Source: Pectinophora gossypiella
Lineage: Eukaryota > Arthropoda > Insecta > Lepidoptera > Gelechiidae
Direction of reading: 5' to 3'
NCBI RefSeq assembly: GCF_024362695.1
Contig: NW_026063254.1
Coordinates: 62,001-126,000, forward strand
DNA length: 64,000 bases
In this document: one piece after another, positions 10,739 to 21,090 of the stretch
How the letters are laid out: every line of letters begins with the position of its first letter
How positions within the stretch are numbered: the first letter of the stretch is position 1
The notes under the pieces: model-generated
What the model was told of the DNA's origin: nothing
The model's input: only the letters and a program-made list of their open reading frames with translations
The model's database searches: none
Position numbers and translations under genes: made by a program

Positions 10739-13700
10739 ATGGAGTCTGTGTTTGCAAGACAGAGTCAGCTTATCAAGGAGATAGAGAGGATCAGCATCAA
10801 CTTCAGCAAGGATGGGGCCGGTAGGAAAACATCTGACTACATCAAGAAAAAGCTTTCAGCGCTGGACAGCCTCTGGGAGGAATTTGAAGCCAATCACAAA
10901 AATCTTTTAGCGGTTGAAGATAAATCCCATGAATATTTTACGAAAAACATTTATGAAAACATGTTAGAATTTTACCTAGCTGAAAAGTGTAAAATAGCAA
11001 CTTACCCAACACCATCGACATCGCGTTCACCGAACCCTTCCGCCGCTGAAGAAGTCAAGGAATATCAATTTGACGTGCCTAATATCAGCAAACAGGACAG
11101 AGGTACCATTCCATGCGGGCCAGCGGAAGAGTTGATATCACAACAGAGAGCTAATTTTAGAGCCTTTTGTAGAATTATCAATCGTATCAATGTCGACGAC
11201 ATCGAAGAAAAATGGGAGATTGAAGATGAATTGAGGGAGTTACAGCATCGTTGGCGCGTGATTGATGACCTTCATTTACGCATAGATAATATTCTACAAG
11301 GGAGTAATAAGACGTACGACGTCGAGTTTCTGAAATATGAAACTAAGTACAATGATATCAAGAAACAGCTTAATAGGAAAATGTGCGCCAACGTTCACCG
11401 ACAACAATCAACCCCGCTGGTGGAGATTCCAACCTTCACCGGTAAATATACACAGTGGCCCACTTTCTTTGATCTCTACACGGAAGCTATACACAACAAT
11501 GCTTATTTAAGCAAGGCGCAAAAATTACAGCATTTAAAAGGTAGACTTAAGGGGGAAGCTGAGCGCCTCATACAGCATCTACATATATCATCCGAGAACT
11601 ACGACACCGCGTGGGATTTGCTCACCCATCGTTACAACAACCCTCAAGTACTGTTTACCAATCAAATAGAAGTATTTCTATCTCAACCTAACGTCCAAAG
11701 ACAGTCATCATTCGAGCTCAAACGCTTGTATGACACTACCATGGAGTGCATACACGCGATCCATAATCTTGGAATCGATACCACTACGTGGGATCCTCTA
11801 CTTGTACACCTTATATCAAAAAAATTGGATGTCACTACGTACAGTGATTACAAGGAGGCACGCAAGTCTCCTCGAGATCTTCCATCATTCGACGAGCTCA
11901 TGTCATTCATTGAGAGCAAATTCATAGCTCTCGAACCCATCCCCAGGAAAGAGAAGAATGCAACGGACTACTACAAACCATATCAACCCCCACAACAAGC
12001 TTCTCAGCAAGCATTCTACAGACCTAAATATAATGGGAGATATCAAAACAAAAACTATCAGGCAGTGATGACTTACACACCTAAATGTCCATTGTGTAAC
12101 TTTGAACACGATTTATTTCAGTGTAAACGGTTCCTTGCTATGTCACCGGAAATGAAAATGACGTCACTTGCGAAAAATCAAATATGCCGTAATTGTCTCT
12201 ACAAGCATTACGACAAGCCATGCACTTCAACAAAACGTTGCAAACAATGCAGTGCCGATCATAATACTATCATTCATGATGTTGTAGAAAAAATGAATCA
12301 AGTTCGAATGAATGAAACACATTCGACACCGTCCGGAAACTCAGCGTATTCACCGCCGCTAGCTTCAAGGGCAGGTAATTATCAATCAAACAATAAACAA
12401 CATAATGTAAATCATGTTGCCACAGACGAAGAAGAAATCTTGTTGACTACTGTATCATTAAAGGTGAAAGCAGCAGACAATACCTTTATCATTTTGAGAG
12501 CCCTTCTCGACCAAGGGTCTCAAATATCACTCTTATCAGAGAATGCCGCTCAAATTTTGGGCTTACAGCGACAACGTTATCATGCATCTGTATCAGGCAT
12601 AGGTGCCGGCTCTAAGCAAAGCAAAGGAATGGTTACCATGGAATGCCAATCCATTTATGGAGACTATGAATTTACTACACAAGCTTTAATTATATCAAAG
12701 GTTATCAATAATTTACCTAATTCTACGTTTGGGAAAAAATCATGGCCACACCTACAACATATCAATTTGGCAGATCCCGAATATAATGTATCACGACCAA
12801 TAGATTTATTATTAGATGCCAGCATCTATTCTGATATCATTATGAATGGTCTTATCAAGGGCCCCCTCCAGGCACCCATAGCCCAGCAGACAAGACTGGG
12901 CTGGATTTTATCAGGAAATGTGAAGACATTCAACTGTCATGTAGCTACCATCCCATTGGAGGACATGTCAAAGTTCTGGGAGGTGGAAGATATCAATGAC
13001 AACCCACCTACATTAACTAAAGAAGATAAATATTGCGAAGATTTTTATCAAGCAACTACGCGACGTCTAAGCAGCGGTAGATACGAGGTTGCCCTGCCCA
13101 TGAAATCCGACTTCGAACAACATCTCGGAGCATCAAAGTCAAGGGCCATTGCACAATTTAAGCAACTAGAGAACAGATTATCAAAAAATAGTTCATTATC
13201 AGACAGTTACAAAAAATTCATACATGAATATCAAGAATTGAATCACATGTGCAAGGCTGACGTCACGGCAACCGATCCCACGTGCTACCTACCGCATCAC
13301 GGCGTTCTGAAATTGGACTCTACAACTACGGCATTAAGAGTTGTTTTCAACGCTTCATCAAAAACGTCATCAGGTCGCAGTTTAAATGATCTAATGGAAT
13401 GTGGCTCCAATTTACAACAAGACCTGCAAACTCTAATTCTTAAATGGAGGATGTACAGGTATGTCATCACGGCGGACATTGAGAAGATGTTTCGTCAAAT
13501 TCTAATCAGACAATGCGATCAACGATTGCAATCAATAATCTGGAGAGAGTCACCACATGACGTCCTCCAGGAGTATCAACTATCTACTGTGACGTATGGA
13601 ACTAAGGCTGCACCATACTTAGCCATTAGGACTTTGAGACAGATAGCAATGGACAACGCCGAAACTCATTCTTTGGCCGCAAAAGCCTTGGAAACATCAT

Positions 13701-16700
13701 TCTACATGGATGACCTTATGAGTGGACACGACTTCTTGGAACAAGCAAAAGAGCTACAACGGCAGCTAATTGACGTCCTGACAGGAGCAGGCATGAATCT
13801 GCGCAAGTGGTCGAGCAATGAACCACAACTTATCAATAACTTATCACCGGATCAACTGAACACCCCCCTTGAATTTAAAAACACTGAGTCTCGAAAGACA
13901 CTTAGATTAAAGTGGAACCCCACGACAGACTCATTTATGTATCAAAATAAAATTGACTACAATGTAAACACTATAAGCCGTACGAAGAGGCAATTATTAT
14001 CAGACATTTCTAAGATTTACGATCCACTAGGGTGGCTGTCACCGCTTACTATCAAAGCAAAAATATTATTTCAAAAAACCTGGCTATGTGACATATCATG
14101 GGATGACGATCTGCCCACCGACATCTTAAATGAATGGCTACCGTTACGGGAAGATCTGGAAAATATAGAAAAATTCAACATACCACGTTACCTAGGTGAT
14201 AGTCATACAAAGTATCAACCACACGGGTTTTGCGATGCCTCGGAAAAGGCATACGCGTGCTCTGTTTACATTGTGACAAACAATCATAAGGGTGAGTGTA
14301 CGTCACGGTTGATCGCCGCGAAGACAAAGGTGGCACCACACAACAAGCAAATAACATTGCCCAGGCTTGAGCTTCTAGGAGCTGTCCTACTATCACAGTT
14401 GATGAAGAAGATTTTAGAATCATTATCAAGAACGGATATCATTATTAACGCATGGACTGACTCAATGGTAGTTCTTGGATGGCTACACGGAGACATATCA
14501 CGATGGAAATCATTCGTGGCCAATCGAGTCCGGCAGGTTACCGACGTCATACCTGCCACTCGTTGGCATCATGTTAAATCGGATGAAAATGCTGCAGATT
14601 GCTCCACGAGGGGATTATCAACGTCCGATCTATTACAACACACATTGTGGTGGGAAGGACCGAAATATCTGATCAATTTTAACCCCGATGAGGCAATAAC
14701 ATCGACCATTGAAAGTCCAACTATTGAAGTCAAAAGGGCATGTGTGAACGCTACTTTATATCAAAATGAACAATCTATTATTATCACACAATTATTAAAT
14801 AATTGCAGTTCTATCACTCGAGTAATTCGAACAGTCGGCTGGATATCACGTTACATGAAACAATTGCGAAAGAAGCGAGGCACATCGGGTCCGACCGGAA
14901 GTACGCTGACGACATACGAGCTACAAGATGCTTATAATTTAATTATCAAAAACGCACAAGCTCTCGACTTTGTAAACGATATTCAACAATTGAACAACAA
15001 AGGCCACGTTCAAACTAGTAGCAAATTATTAAGTTTGAATCCGTTTTTGGACGATAACGGAATATTGCGCGTTGGCGGACGACTTGAAAATTCCAATAAA
15101 AGTTACTCCGCAAAACACCCTGTAGTACTATCACCACATAGTCGACTTGCTGAATTAATAATAAGTCAAGCCCACATAACAACACTTCACGGCGGACCGC
15201 GACTCACATTATCATATATCAGGGACACATTTTGGATTATCAGCGGCATTCGAGCTGTTAAGAAGCAAATCAGGCTGTGCATTAAGTGCAGGCGTTTTAG
15301 TCAGGCAAACAATCAACAAATAATGGCGGACTTACCACAAGCGCGGGTCACTTCAGCACGACCATTTAGTAACACAGGAGTCGACTTCACAGGACATGTT
15401 GACATCAAAGCCAACAAGGGAAGAGGTATCAAGGTAATGAAGGGTTATGTCGCCGTCTTCATCTGTTTGGCGACCAAGGCTGTGCACCTTGAGTTGGTAT
15501 CGGACTTAAGCACTGCCGCATTCCTTGCTGCCTTCAGAAGACTGTGTGCTCGTCGGGGTACCCCTAAGCACGTTTATAGCGACAACGGCACAAATTTCGT
15601 TGGCGCATCGCGGGTCCTGAAGAAGGAATATCAAGCTATCACGGAAACTATCAACACCGACTTTATCAAAAGCGTTAGCGATATGGATGTGACGTGGCAT
15701 TTCAACGCGCCCTGTTGGCCTTCCGCGGGTGGGCTGTGGGAAGCCGCAGTCAAGAGCCTGAAATATCACCTGAAACGCGTGCTTGGATATCAGAAACTCA
15801 CATACGAGGAGTTTATCACATTGTTATATCAGATTGAAGCGTGCCTGAATTCGAGACCGCTATCTGCTCTTACTGAAAACCCCAGTGACGAGTATCTTAC
15901 TCCTGGTCACTTTTTGGTGGGAGATTCATTATTATCAAGACCACAGACTGATCCGGAAAATATCAATTTAACAACACGATGGCAACTGGTACAATCTTTA
16001 AACAAACAACTATGGAAAAGGTGGTCTTCTGAGTATCTGCAACAGCTCCAAGCAAGGTCGAAATGGAGAAAACCTACCAAAAATCTTGAAGTGAACGACA
16101 TAGTTATCATCAAGGAAGACAACATGCCGCCCGGCAAGTGGGCTATTGGTCGAGTGCAAGAACTCCATCCTGGGAAGGATGGTTATGTAAGGGTCGTATC
16201 ATTAAAAACTAAAAATAATATCATCAAGCGCCCAATAAATCGATTGATCACGTTACCGATACATGACGTCACTACACCGACAAAGGCGACAGACGACACT
16301 GAAGGACAAGACTCACAACATGCTGACGTCACTACAGACAGACGCAGGCGGGGAAGAAAAGTTGTCAGTCATTTCGTGTCCCTAGCCATCCTCATGTTCA
16401 TGGCGCTTTTATCACCGAGTCTGCAACAGACTCTACCCATTAATATCACCGCTCTTAGCAATCAACAGAGCCTGTATTTCGATAAAATATCGGAACTTCA
16501 GAATATCAAGGATGAGTGGAAGTTGATTGTATATTACAATATGTCTACGTATTGGCATGGACTACACGACATACAACAATACGTCACGCATTTGAAGGGA
16601 CTATGCAATAACGCGGGCAATCAGTACGAAAGTGTAATATTACAATTGCAACATGAAGTAAATGAAATTGAACACTATAATGGGCTATTGACGTATCAAA

Positions 16701-16992
16701 ACAAAAGATTCAGGAGAGGACTTGTGAATGGAATCGGGTATTTAGCAAGTGAACTATTTGGTGTTTTGGATGAGAGGTTCGCAGAACAGTACCATAACGA
16801 CATACACAAAATATCTCAAAATGAGAATCACATTCAAGCACTTATCAAGAATCAAACTCTTGTCATTGAATCGGAGTACAATATACTGCGGCGCAATGAA
16901 GATATCATGAATAAACAGTTCTCATTTATCAAACAGCATCTCCAAAACTTATCAGTGGAAGTTGGACAGGTGCGCCTCGATTATCACAATTT
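10739..16992 (+). CDS. BEL/Pao gag-pol polyprotein fused to env N-terminal part
   Basis: One uninterrupted frame of about 2085 codons before it runs into foldback sequence (formal stop at 17038). Domains in order: DUF1759-type gag (about 230-340), Cys/His knuckles (about 448-515), retropepsin with LLDQGSQ (about 588), RT with a PHHGV block and catalytic YMDD (about 989), RNase H with GFCDAS and WTDSMVVLGW, zinc-binding integrase with D (VDFTG), D (YSDNGTNF, about 1613) and E (GGLWEAAVK), then a DUF5641-like tail. Near residue 1875 a hydrophobic segment starts the env part, followed by N-glycosylation sites, a furin-type site RFRR (about 1990) and a Gly-rich fusion-peptide-like segment. All catalytic residues I can see are present. 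The start ATG follows a leader of about 370 nt after the primer site. Env is cut at about residue 2085 and its remainder lies at 8770-9997. Apart from the break, this is a well-preserved and probably recent element. Confidence 0.92.
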
Positions 16993-17058
16993 TTGCACAA
17001 ACGCACACACAAACATCTCTCACCCTAAACGCATATAAATGCTCCGTTCCGTCGTGGG
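16993..17058 (+). mobile_element. Foldback arm 2, outer end
   Basis: TTGCACAAACGC...CCGTCGTGGG is the terminal piece that continues 7139-8769 across the BEL insertion. It matches the outer end of arm 1 (2790-2857) in reverse. Confidence 0.85.
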
Positions 17059-17888
17059 TAATAAATGTAATTAAAATTATACTAACCGTAATTAACAACA
17101 CTTTGCTTTACTTAATACATAACATACATAAACTGCCTATATACGTCCCACTGCTGGGCACAGGCCTCCCCTCAATCAACCGGAGGGGGTATGGAGCATA
17201 CTCCATCACGCTGCTCCACTGCGGGTTGGTGGAGGTGTTTTTACGGCTAATAGCCGGGACCAACGGCTTAACGTGCCCTCCGAAGCACAGAATCATCTTA
17301 CTTTTTCGGACAATCAGGTGATTCAAGCCTGAAAAGTCCTTACGAAACAAAGGACAGTCTCACAAAGTGATTTCGACAATGTCCCCATCGGGAATCGAAC
17401 CCGGAACACCAGATCGTGAGCCTAACGCTCTAACCACTAGACCACGGAGGCTGTTTACTTAATACTACCTGATTATTGAGTGATGGGTTCAACTTTATGA
17501 ATTAAATGAGGATTAATTGGATGAATTTGATTCACTTGACCACACAATCCACGTGCCACTTATAGTCGATCTTGATTTTTCTTTAATCTTCGCCAATCAC
17601 TTCGTATTAATTTATCTACAATTTATTGATTGTGATCTGGGATCTTCTCTGAAATCTGGCTCGAAGGACCATGAATATGCCATCAGGCAAAAAGGCATAT
17701 CAATGCCTTTTTACTGATTTTTAAGGGATTTAGGTAGCAATGAAACAGCACCGTGTTCGACGTAATTACGTGTAATCAATGGAACCGAAAAAAAAAAAAA
17801 CGCCTGTCAAAAACAATTAACTAATAAAAACTATTGCAAATAAATTGCTATTATAAATTGAACAGGCGTTTCGGATAATATTTATTCT
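17059..17888. repeat. Duplicated spacer Z with SINE
   Basis: About 830 bp repeated at 57694-58498 with the same SINE at the same position, so the two are copies of one segment rather than separate insertions. It holds a relic CTGGCTCGAAGGACCA (about 17658-17673), close to the tRNA-Tyr primer site of the BEL elements in reverse, a small hairpin AAAAAGGCAT/ATGCCTTTTT missing in the other copy, and an inverted ACGCCTGT/ACAGGCGT pair near 17800-17870. It is followed by a second foldback-type end. No gene. Confidence 0.65.
17119..17453 (-). mobile_element. Full-length tRNA-derived SINE
   Basis: Minus strand. The head has a tRNA-like promoter (A box TGGTCTAGTGG, B box GGGTTCGATTCC), the body contains GCACGTTAAGCCGTTGGTCCC, and the tail GCCCAGCAGTGGGACGTATA ends in TATGT repeats. 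It is flanked by the 12-bp duplication TTTACTTAATAC (17107-17118 and 17454-17465). Confidence 0.92.
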
Positions 17889-18095
17889 AAACACTAATAT
17901 TGTGGCGCCCCCTAGTGAGTTACAGACATGACACTTGTCTAATAACATGAACTCATCAAACACAAACCCGTTATTGAAAACCACATCAAAATCGGATTAT
18001 TAGTTTAGAAGATAATTAATAACATTTCTTTGCACAAACGCACACACAAACATCTCTCACCCTAAACGCATATACCTGCTCCGTTCCGTCGTGGG
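17889..18095 (+). mobile_element. Foldback-type end (variant)
   Basis: A diverged copy of the outer 200 bp of the foldback arm, from ACACTAATATTGTGGCGCC to CCGTCGTGGG. With 16993-17058 it flanks spacer Z in the same orientation; the same arrangement recurs at 57380-58706. Confidence 0.7.
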
Positions 18096-18106
18096 TAAAA
18101 ATCAAT

Positions 18107-18311
18107 TCAATCAATTGATTCAATCTAGCATGCATGCATACCTTAGTAAATATAAAATTTATTTTTGGCTGTATTTTGAAAAATGGGAGTTATTGGGAAA
18201 AAAATTGTACTTATGAAAAAATCTAAACTGCATAAGTATGCACTCCCACACACACAAAGATCTCTCTCTTATATAACACGCCACGCGGACGAAGTCGCGG
18301 GCAAAAGCTAG
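18107..18311 (+). mobile_element. Helitron 3' end fragment
   Basis: Ends in a GC hairpin region (CACGCGGACGAAGTCGCGG) and CAAAAGCTAG|T, matching the 3' ends at 35912 (reverse), 43931 and 51716 (reverse). The 5' part is absent. The final CTAG abuts T, as Helitron insertions do. Confidence 0.8.
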
Positions 18312-18338
18312 TATTTTAATAATGTTATTAATATTTAC

Positions 18339-18425
18339 CTGCTAAAAGCTATCTCGTCCTCCGAGTCAACAAATCCTCGACCGGCGGATTTGCTGGATGT
18401 TTTAGAATAATATTCAGAGTCCGAC
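18339..18425 (-). CDS. Putative internal exon of a host gene
   Basis: On the minus strand a pyrimidine-rich acceptor (TTATTGTTATTTCAG) precedes 87 nt that are open in only one frame, followed by AGCAG|GTAAAT, a good donor. The encoded peptide is Ser/acid-rich and ends in SEDEIAFSR. It is not repeated elsewhere in the window and sits between TE pieces. This is the only convincing host-gene trace; if real, much of the window would be intron. I do not recognise the protein. Chance splice-like signals remain possible. Confidence 0.4.
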
Positions 18426-19256
18426 CTGAAATAACAATAAGTAAATAATGTTTAAAAATGAATGGATCTTAAAATGTCTCTAGAAGTCACAAAATAGCTT
18501 AATAGTCACTAGATCCATTCCGACCCGGATTGGTACGAAAACAAGCGATGCTAGTAGGATTTATTGTGATCTAGGTAAAAAAACAATCACTTCAAATTGG
18601 CGTCTGTCATTATCATCAAGTTATCAAGAGAGAATCTGATCCGAAAATTAAATGAAAACTTACGAACATTATTTGTGTTGCTCGAATCCTCATGTATCAA
18701 ACAAAAAAATCAGCTCAGACGGCGTGGCGGTAGGATGGAGCGGGAAACAGCAGGGCGACTCTACACTGTCACTAATTCGTGGACAGCAGCAGCGGGGTGG
18801 TGATGGGGCGTTGAAGATGGGGCACGTACCACTTAGCACTCGCGAGCGATTCAATCAGGTCGAAAAATAATTATGGTAACTTACACATAAGTTTAGGGTT
18901 TTTATGGTAGCAAGTTGCACAACAGTCATCAGGAGTTGACAACATTTTTCTAAAACCTCAATGAGGTACCTTTAAATATCTTAGTATTTTTATTACGTTA
19001 AGTAATGTACGTCTAATCCAAACCTTGTAAAAACTAATTTTTATGCTCATGTAAAATGTTTGTTATTTCTGTACTTACACAGCAATTTTCGCAAAGTGTG
19101 AAAAACAAAAATATTATATTTCATTTCGAAATCATTTATCGATAAGTAACTTGAAGCGCATCAGTTCAATAAGACCGCCGCCGCTGACGGAAACCCAGTA
19201 CATTTCACAAAATATTTTATTTGTATAGATCTAATAAAAAATGACGTTATCCATAC
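18426..19256. other. Unassigned sequence
   Basis: Mostly AT-rich and not repeated elsewhere in the window. A GC-richer patch at about 18700-18860 holds open frames of 60-70 codons on both strands, none with recognisable similarity or clear splice sites. It could be host intron or an old repeat. Confidence 0.5.
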
Positions 19257-19400
19257 AATACATAATATAAACATCCTATTTACGTCCCACTACTGTTGGG
19301 TACACCTTAAATAACGGGTTTGTGGAGGTGGTCTTCCGCCTAGAGGCCGGCACCAACAGTTAAACGTGCCTTTCGAAGCATAGAATCATATTCTAATCAA
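19257..19400 (-). mobile_element. Degenerate SINE relic
   Basis: Diverged minus-strand copy of the SINE body and tail. TATTTACGTCCCACTACTG, GGGTTTGTGGAGG, GGCCGGCACCAACAG and AACGTGCCTTTCGAAGCA align in order with 17140-17290, with many substitutions and no tRNA-like head. Confidence 0.6.
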
Positions 19401-19471
19401 TAAGGTAGTAAGGTGCAGTAAGGTACGCAACGTCATGAATGTACCTTTTATACCAATAATAATATGTTTAA

Positions 19472-20545
19472 CTAGCTTAGTGACGATCGAATATTGAAAA
19501 AACATTTAGACACATTCAGATCTAATTTATTATGAATGCAATAAGTTTCAAACCTGAATAAGTCAGCCTGAAGTTCAGTTACATCAGACGCTTTATTTAT
19601 TACCTTAAGTATTTTCATGTCATCAGCAAACAGTAAGATATCAGAGTTGCAGAAGCAATTTTTGATGTCCATAATGAAAATTACAAACAGCATAGGCCCT
19701 AGTATCGATCCTTGAGGGACCCCTGAAGGAATAGTGGACCAGTCAGATGTGAATCCGTTAAGTACGACTGCTTGAGTGCGATTGTCAATATACGAAGCAA
19801 ACCATCTATACAAGTCACCGTGTATGCCAGCCGCCATCAGTTTCTCCAACAGCACACTATGGTCGATCCGATCGAAACATTTGCTATAATCTGTATAAAT
19901 TACGTCAACCTGAGTTCCATTCTCCATACCCTTAGTGATACAGTCGTTTGCAAGGACAGGGTTAGATACAGTTGAACGGTTCCTTAAGAATCCATGCTGT
20001 TCATTTCCAAAGTAACATTTAAGAGCATTGTATACTTCACCATGTACTAACCTCTCAAATATTTTAGCAAACAGGCACAATTTAGAAATAGGACGGTAAT
20101 TCTCAACATTGCTCTTGTTACCTTTTTTCAAAACAGGAGTAATAAATGCAGCTTTCCAAATCGATGGGACCAAACCCTCATCCAGCGAACGCTTAAACAA
20201 TATACACAACGGTACCACCAGGGCTTCCGCACAACTAACAATGAAAACAGGCGGTATCATATCTGGGCCTCCGGACTTGGACATATCTAAGGACTTTAAC
20301 AACGACAACACATAACTTACATTAATCTCAATATTACTTATATAATTATTACTTAAATCCGGAATACTACGGGTTGAAGGAGTAACGCTAGGCACAAGAA
20401 AGGTTGAGTGAAAATATTCGGCGAAAAGATTACTAATGCTCGGCCCGGTATCGGCTATTTTATCTTTGTAGTAAATAGTTTTAGGGTAAACACTACTTTT
20501 ATTTTTACTTTTAACATACGTCCAGAAGGATTTTGGGTTAGCTAC
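19472..20545 (-). pseudogene. LINE RT (CR1/Jockey-like), downstream part
   Basis: Minus strand. The RT contains a YRPIS-like block, YTDYSKCFDRIDH, SGVPQGSILGPMLF and the catalytic FADD, all typical of CR1/Jockey-type LINEs. Translation is open from the BEL insertion point (FWTYVKSKNKS just after 20545) to about 19490, where it loses family similarity and stops; the thumb and 3' end are missing. The upstream part continues at 25877-26036, and the two are separated by the BEL element with the 5-bp duplication GCTAC. Confidence 0.88.
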
Positions 20546-20884
20546 TGTTGGATAACTGAGATTAGTGATAATTTTGAATCTGAAAAGTAGACTTGCCCAT
20601 ACAAAACACCGACCAAAGGAAAGGTACTTACAGGATTGTTGAATTTGGTTTCTTCTGACCCCGGGGTGCTCTGGAGACTGCTAGTGCACTTTCAGATTAA
20701 GTTTTAAACAGCACAACTTGAATTAATACACTTTTATGTTATTTTAGAAATTTCTAGTATAGAAACGCGCGACGGCGGTAGTCGAGTCCACTTTATTTTT
20801 CTTTTTTCCTGGCTTGGGGTGGCGGGAGTTTTTGGCGCGAACCAAAGGAGTTTTTGGAAGGGATTCATGGTCGGTGTCCTAACA
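20546..20884 (-). repeat. 3' LTR of BEL element
   Basis: TGTTGGATAACTG...GTGTCCTAACA on the plus strand, 339 bp. I see no difference from the LTR at 25533-25871. The polypurine tract CGGTGGGGGGTAAA (minus strand, 20885-20898) abuts it. Confidence 0.93.
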
Positions 20885-21090
20885 TTTACCCCCCACCGAA
20901 ATCAACAGTGATTTCAAAATAGGTAATAACATCACAAGAGTAGAATTATTAAATATACTACTTATAATGTACTTTATTGTTGACAAAGAAAACTAAGTTA
21001 TATTTTTTTATAATAAGATAAGCTAATGGACTGTATAATAAATAATTAAGTGTATGAATGATATTATTATGATAGAAATAAATAACAAAG

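Larger units (their letters stand above)
8770..16992 (+). mobile_element. Circularly permuted BEL/Pao element with env
   Basis: An 8.2-kb insertion in the foldback arm. Its order is: C-terminal env, purine-rich tract, one LTR, primer-binding site, gag, protease, RT, RNase H, integrase, N-terminal env. A normal provirus would read LTR-gag-pol-env-LTR. Both halves of env are open and complementary in content: the N half ends and the C half begins exactly at the two edges of the insertion. No target-site duplication is visible. This is the layout expected from a one-LTR circular DNA opened inside env. The element is also marked throughout by an excess of the pentamer TATCA. Confidence 0.8.

Noticed and set aside
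2790..17058. Assigning the foldback element to the piggyBac superfamily from CCC ends and nearby TTAA
   Set aside because: TTAA flanks the inner palindromes, but the outer CCCACGACGG ends are flanked by TTA/TAA without a clear duplication, and no transposase is present.
17380..17453. tRNA-like sequence with A and B boxes
   Set aside because: It is the head of a SINE, followed by the SINE body and flanked by a target duplication; not a tRNA gene.
18597..18870. Overlapping 68-72 codon frames and a minus-strand open stretch as possible host exons
   Set aside because: No convincing splice sites or similarity. Kept only as unassigned sequence.
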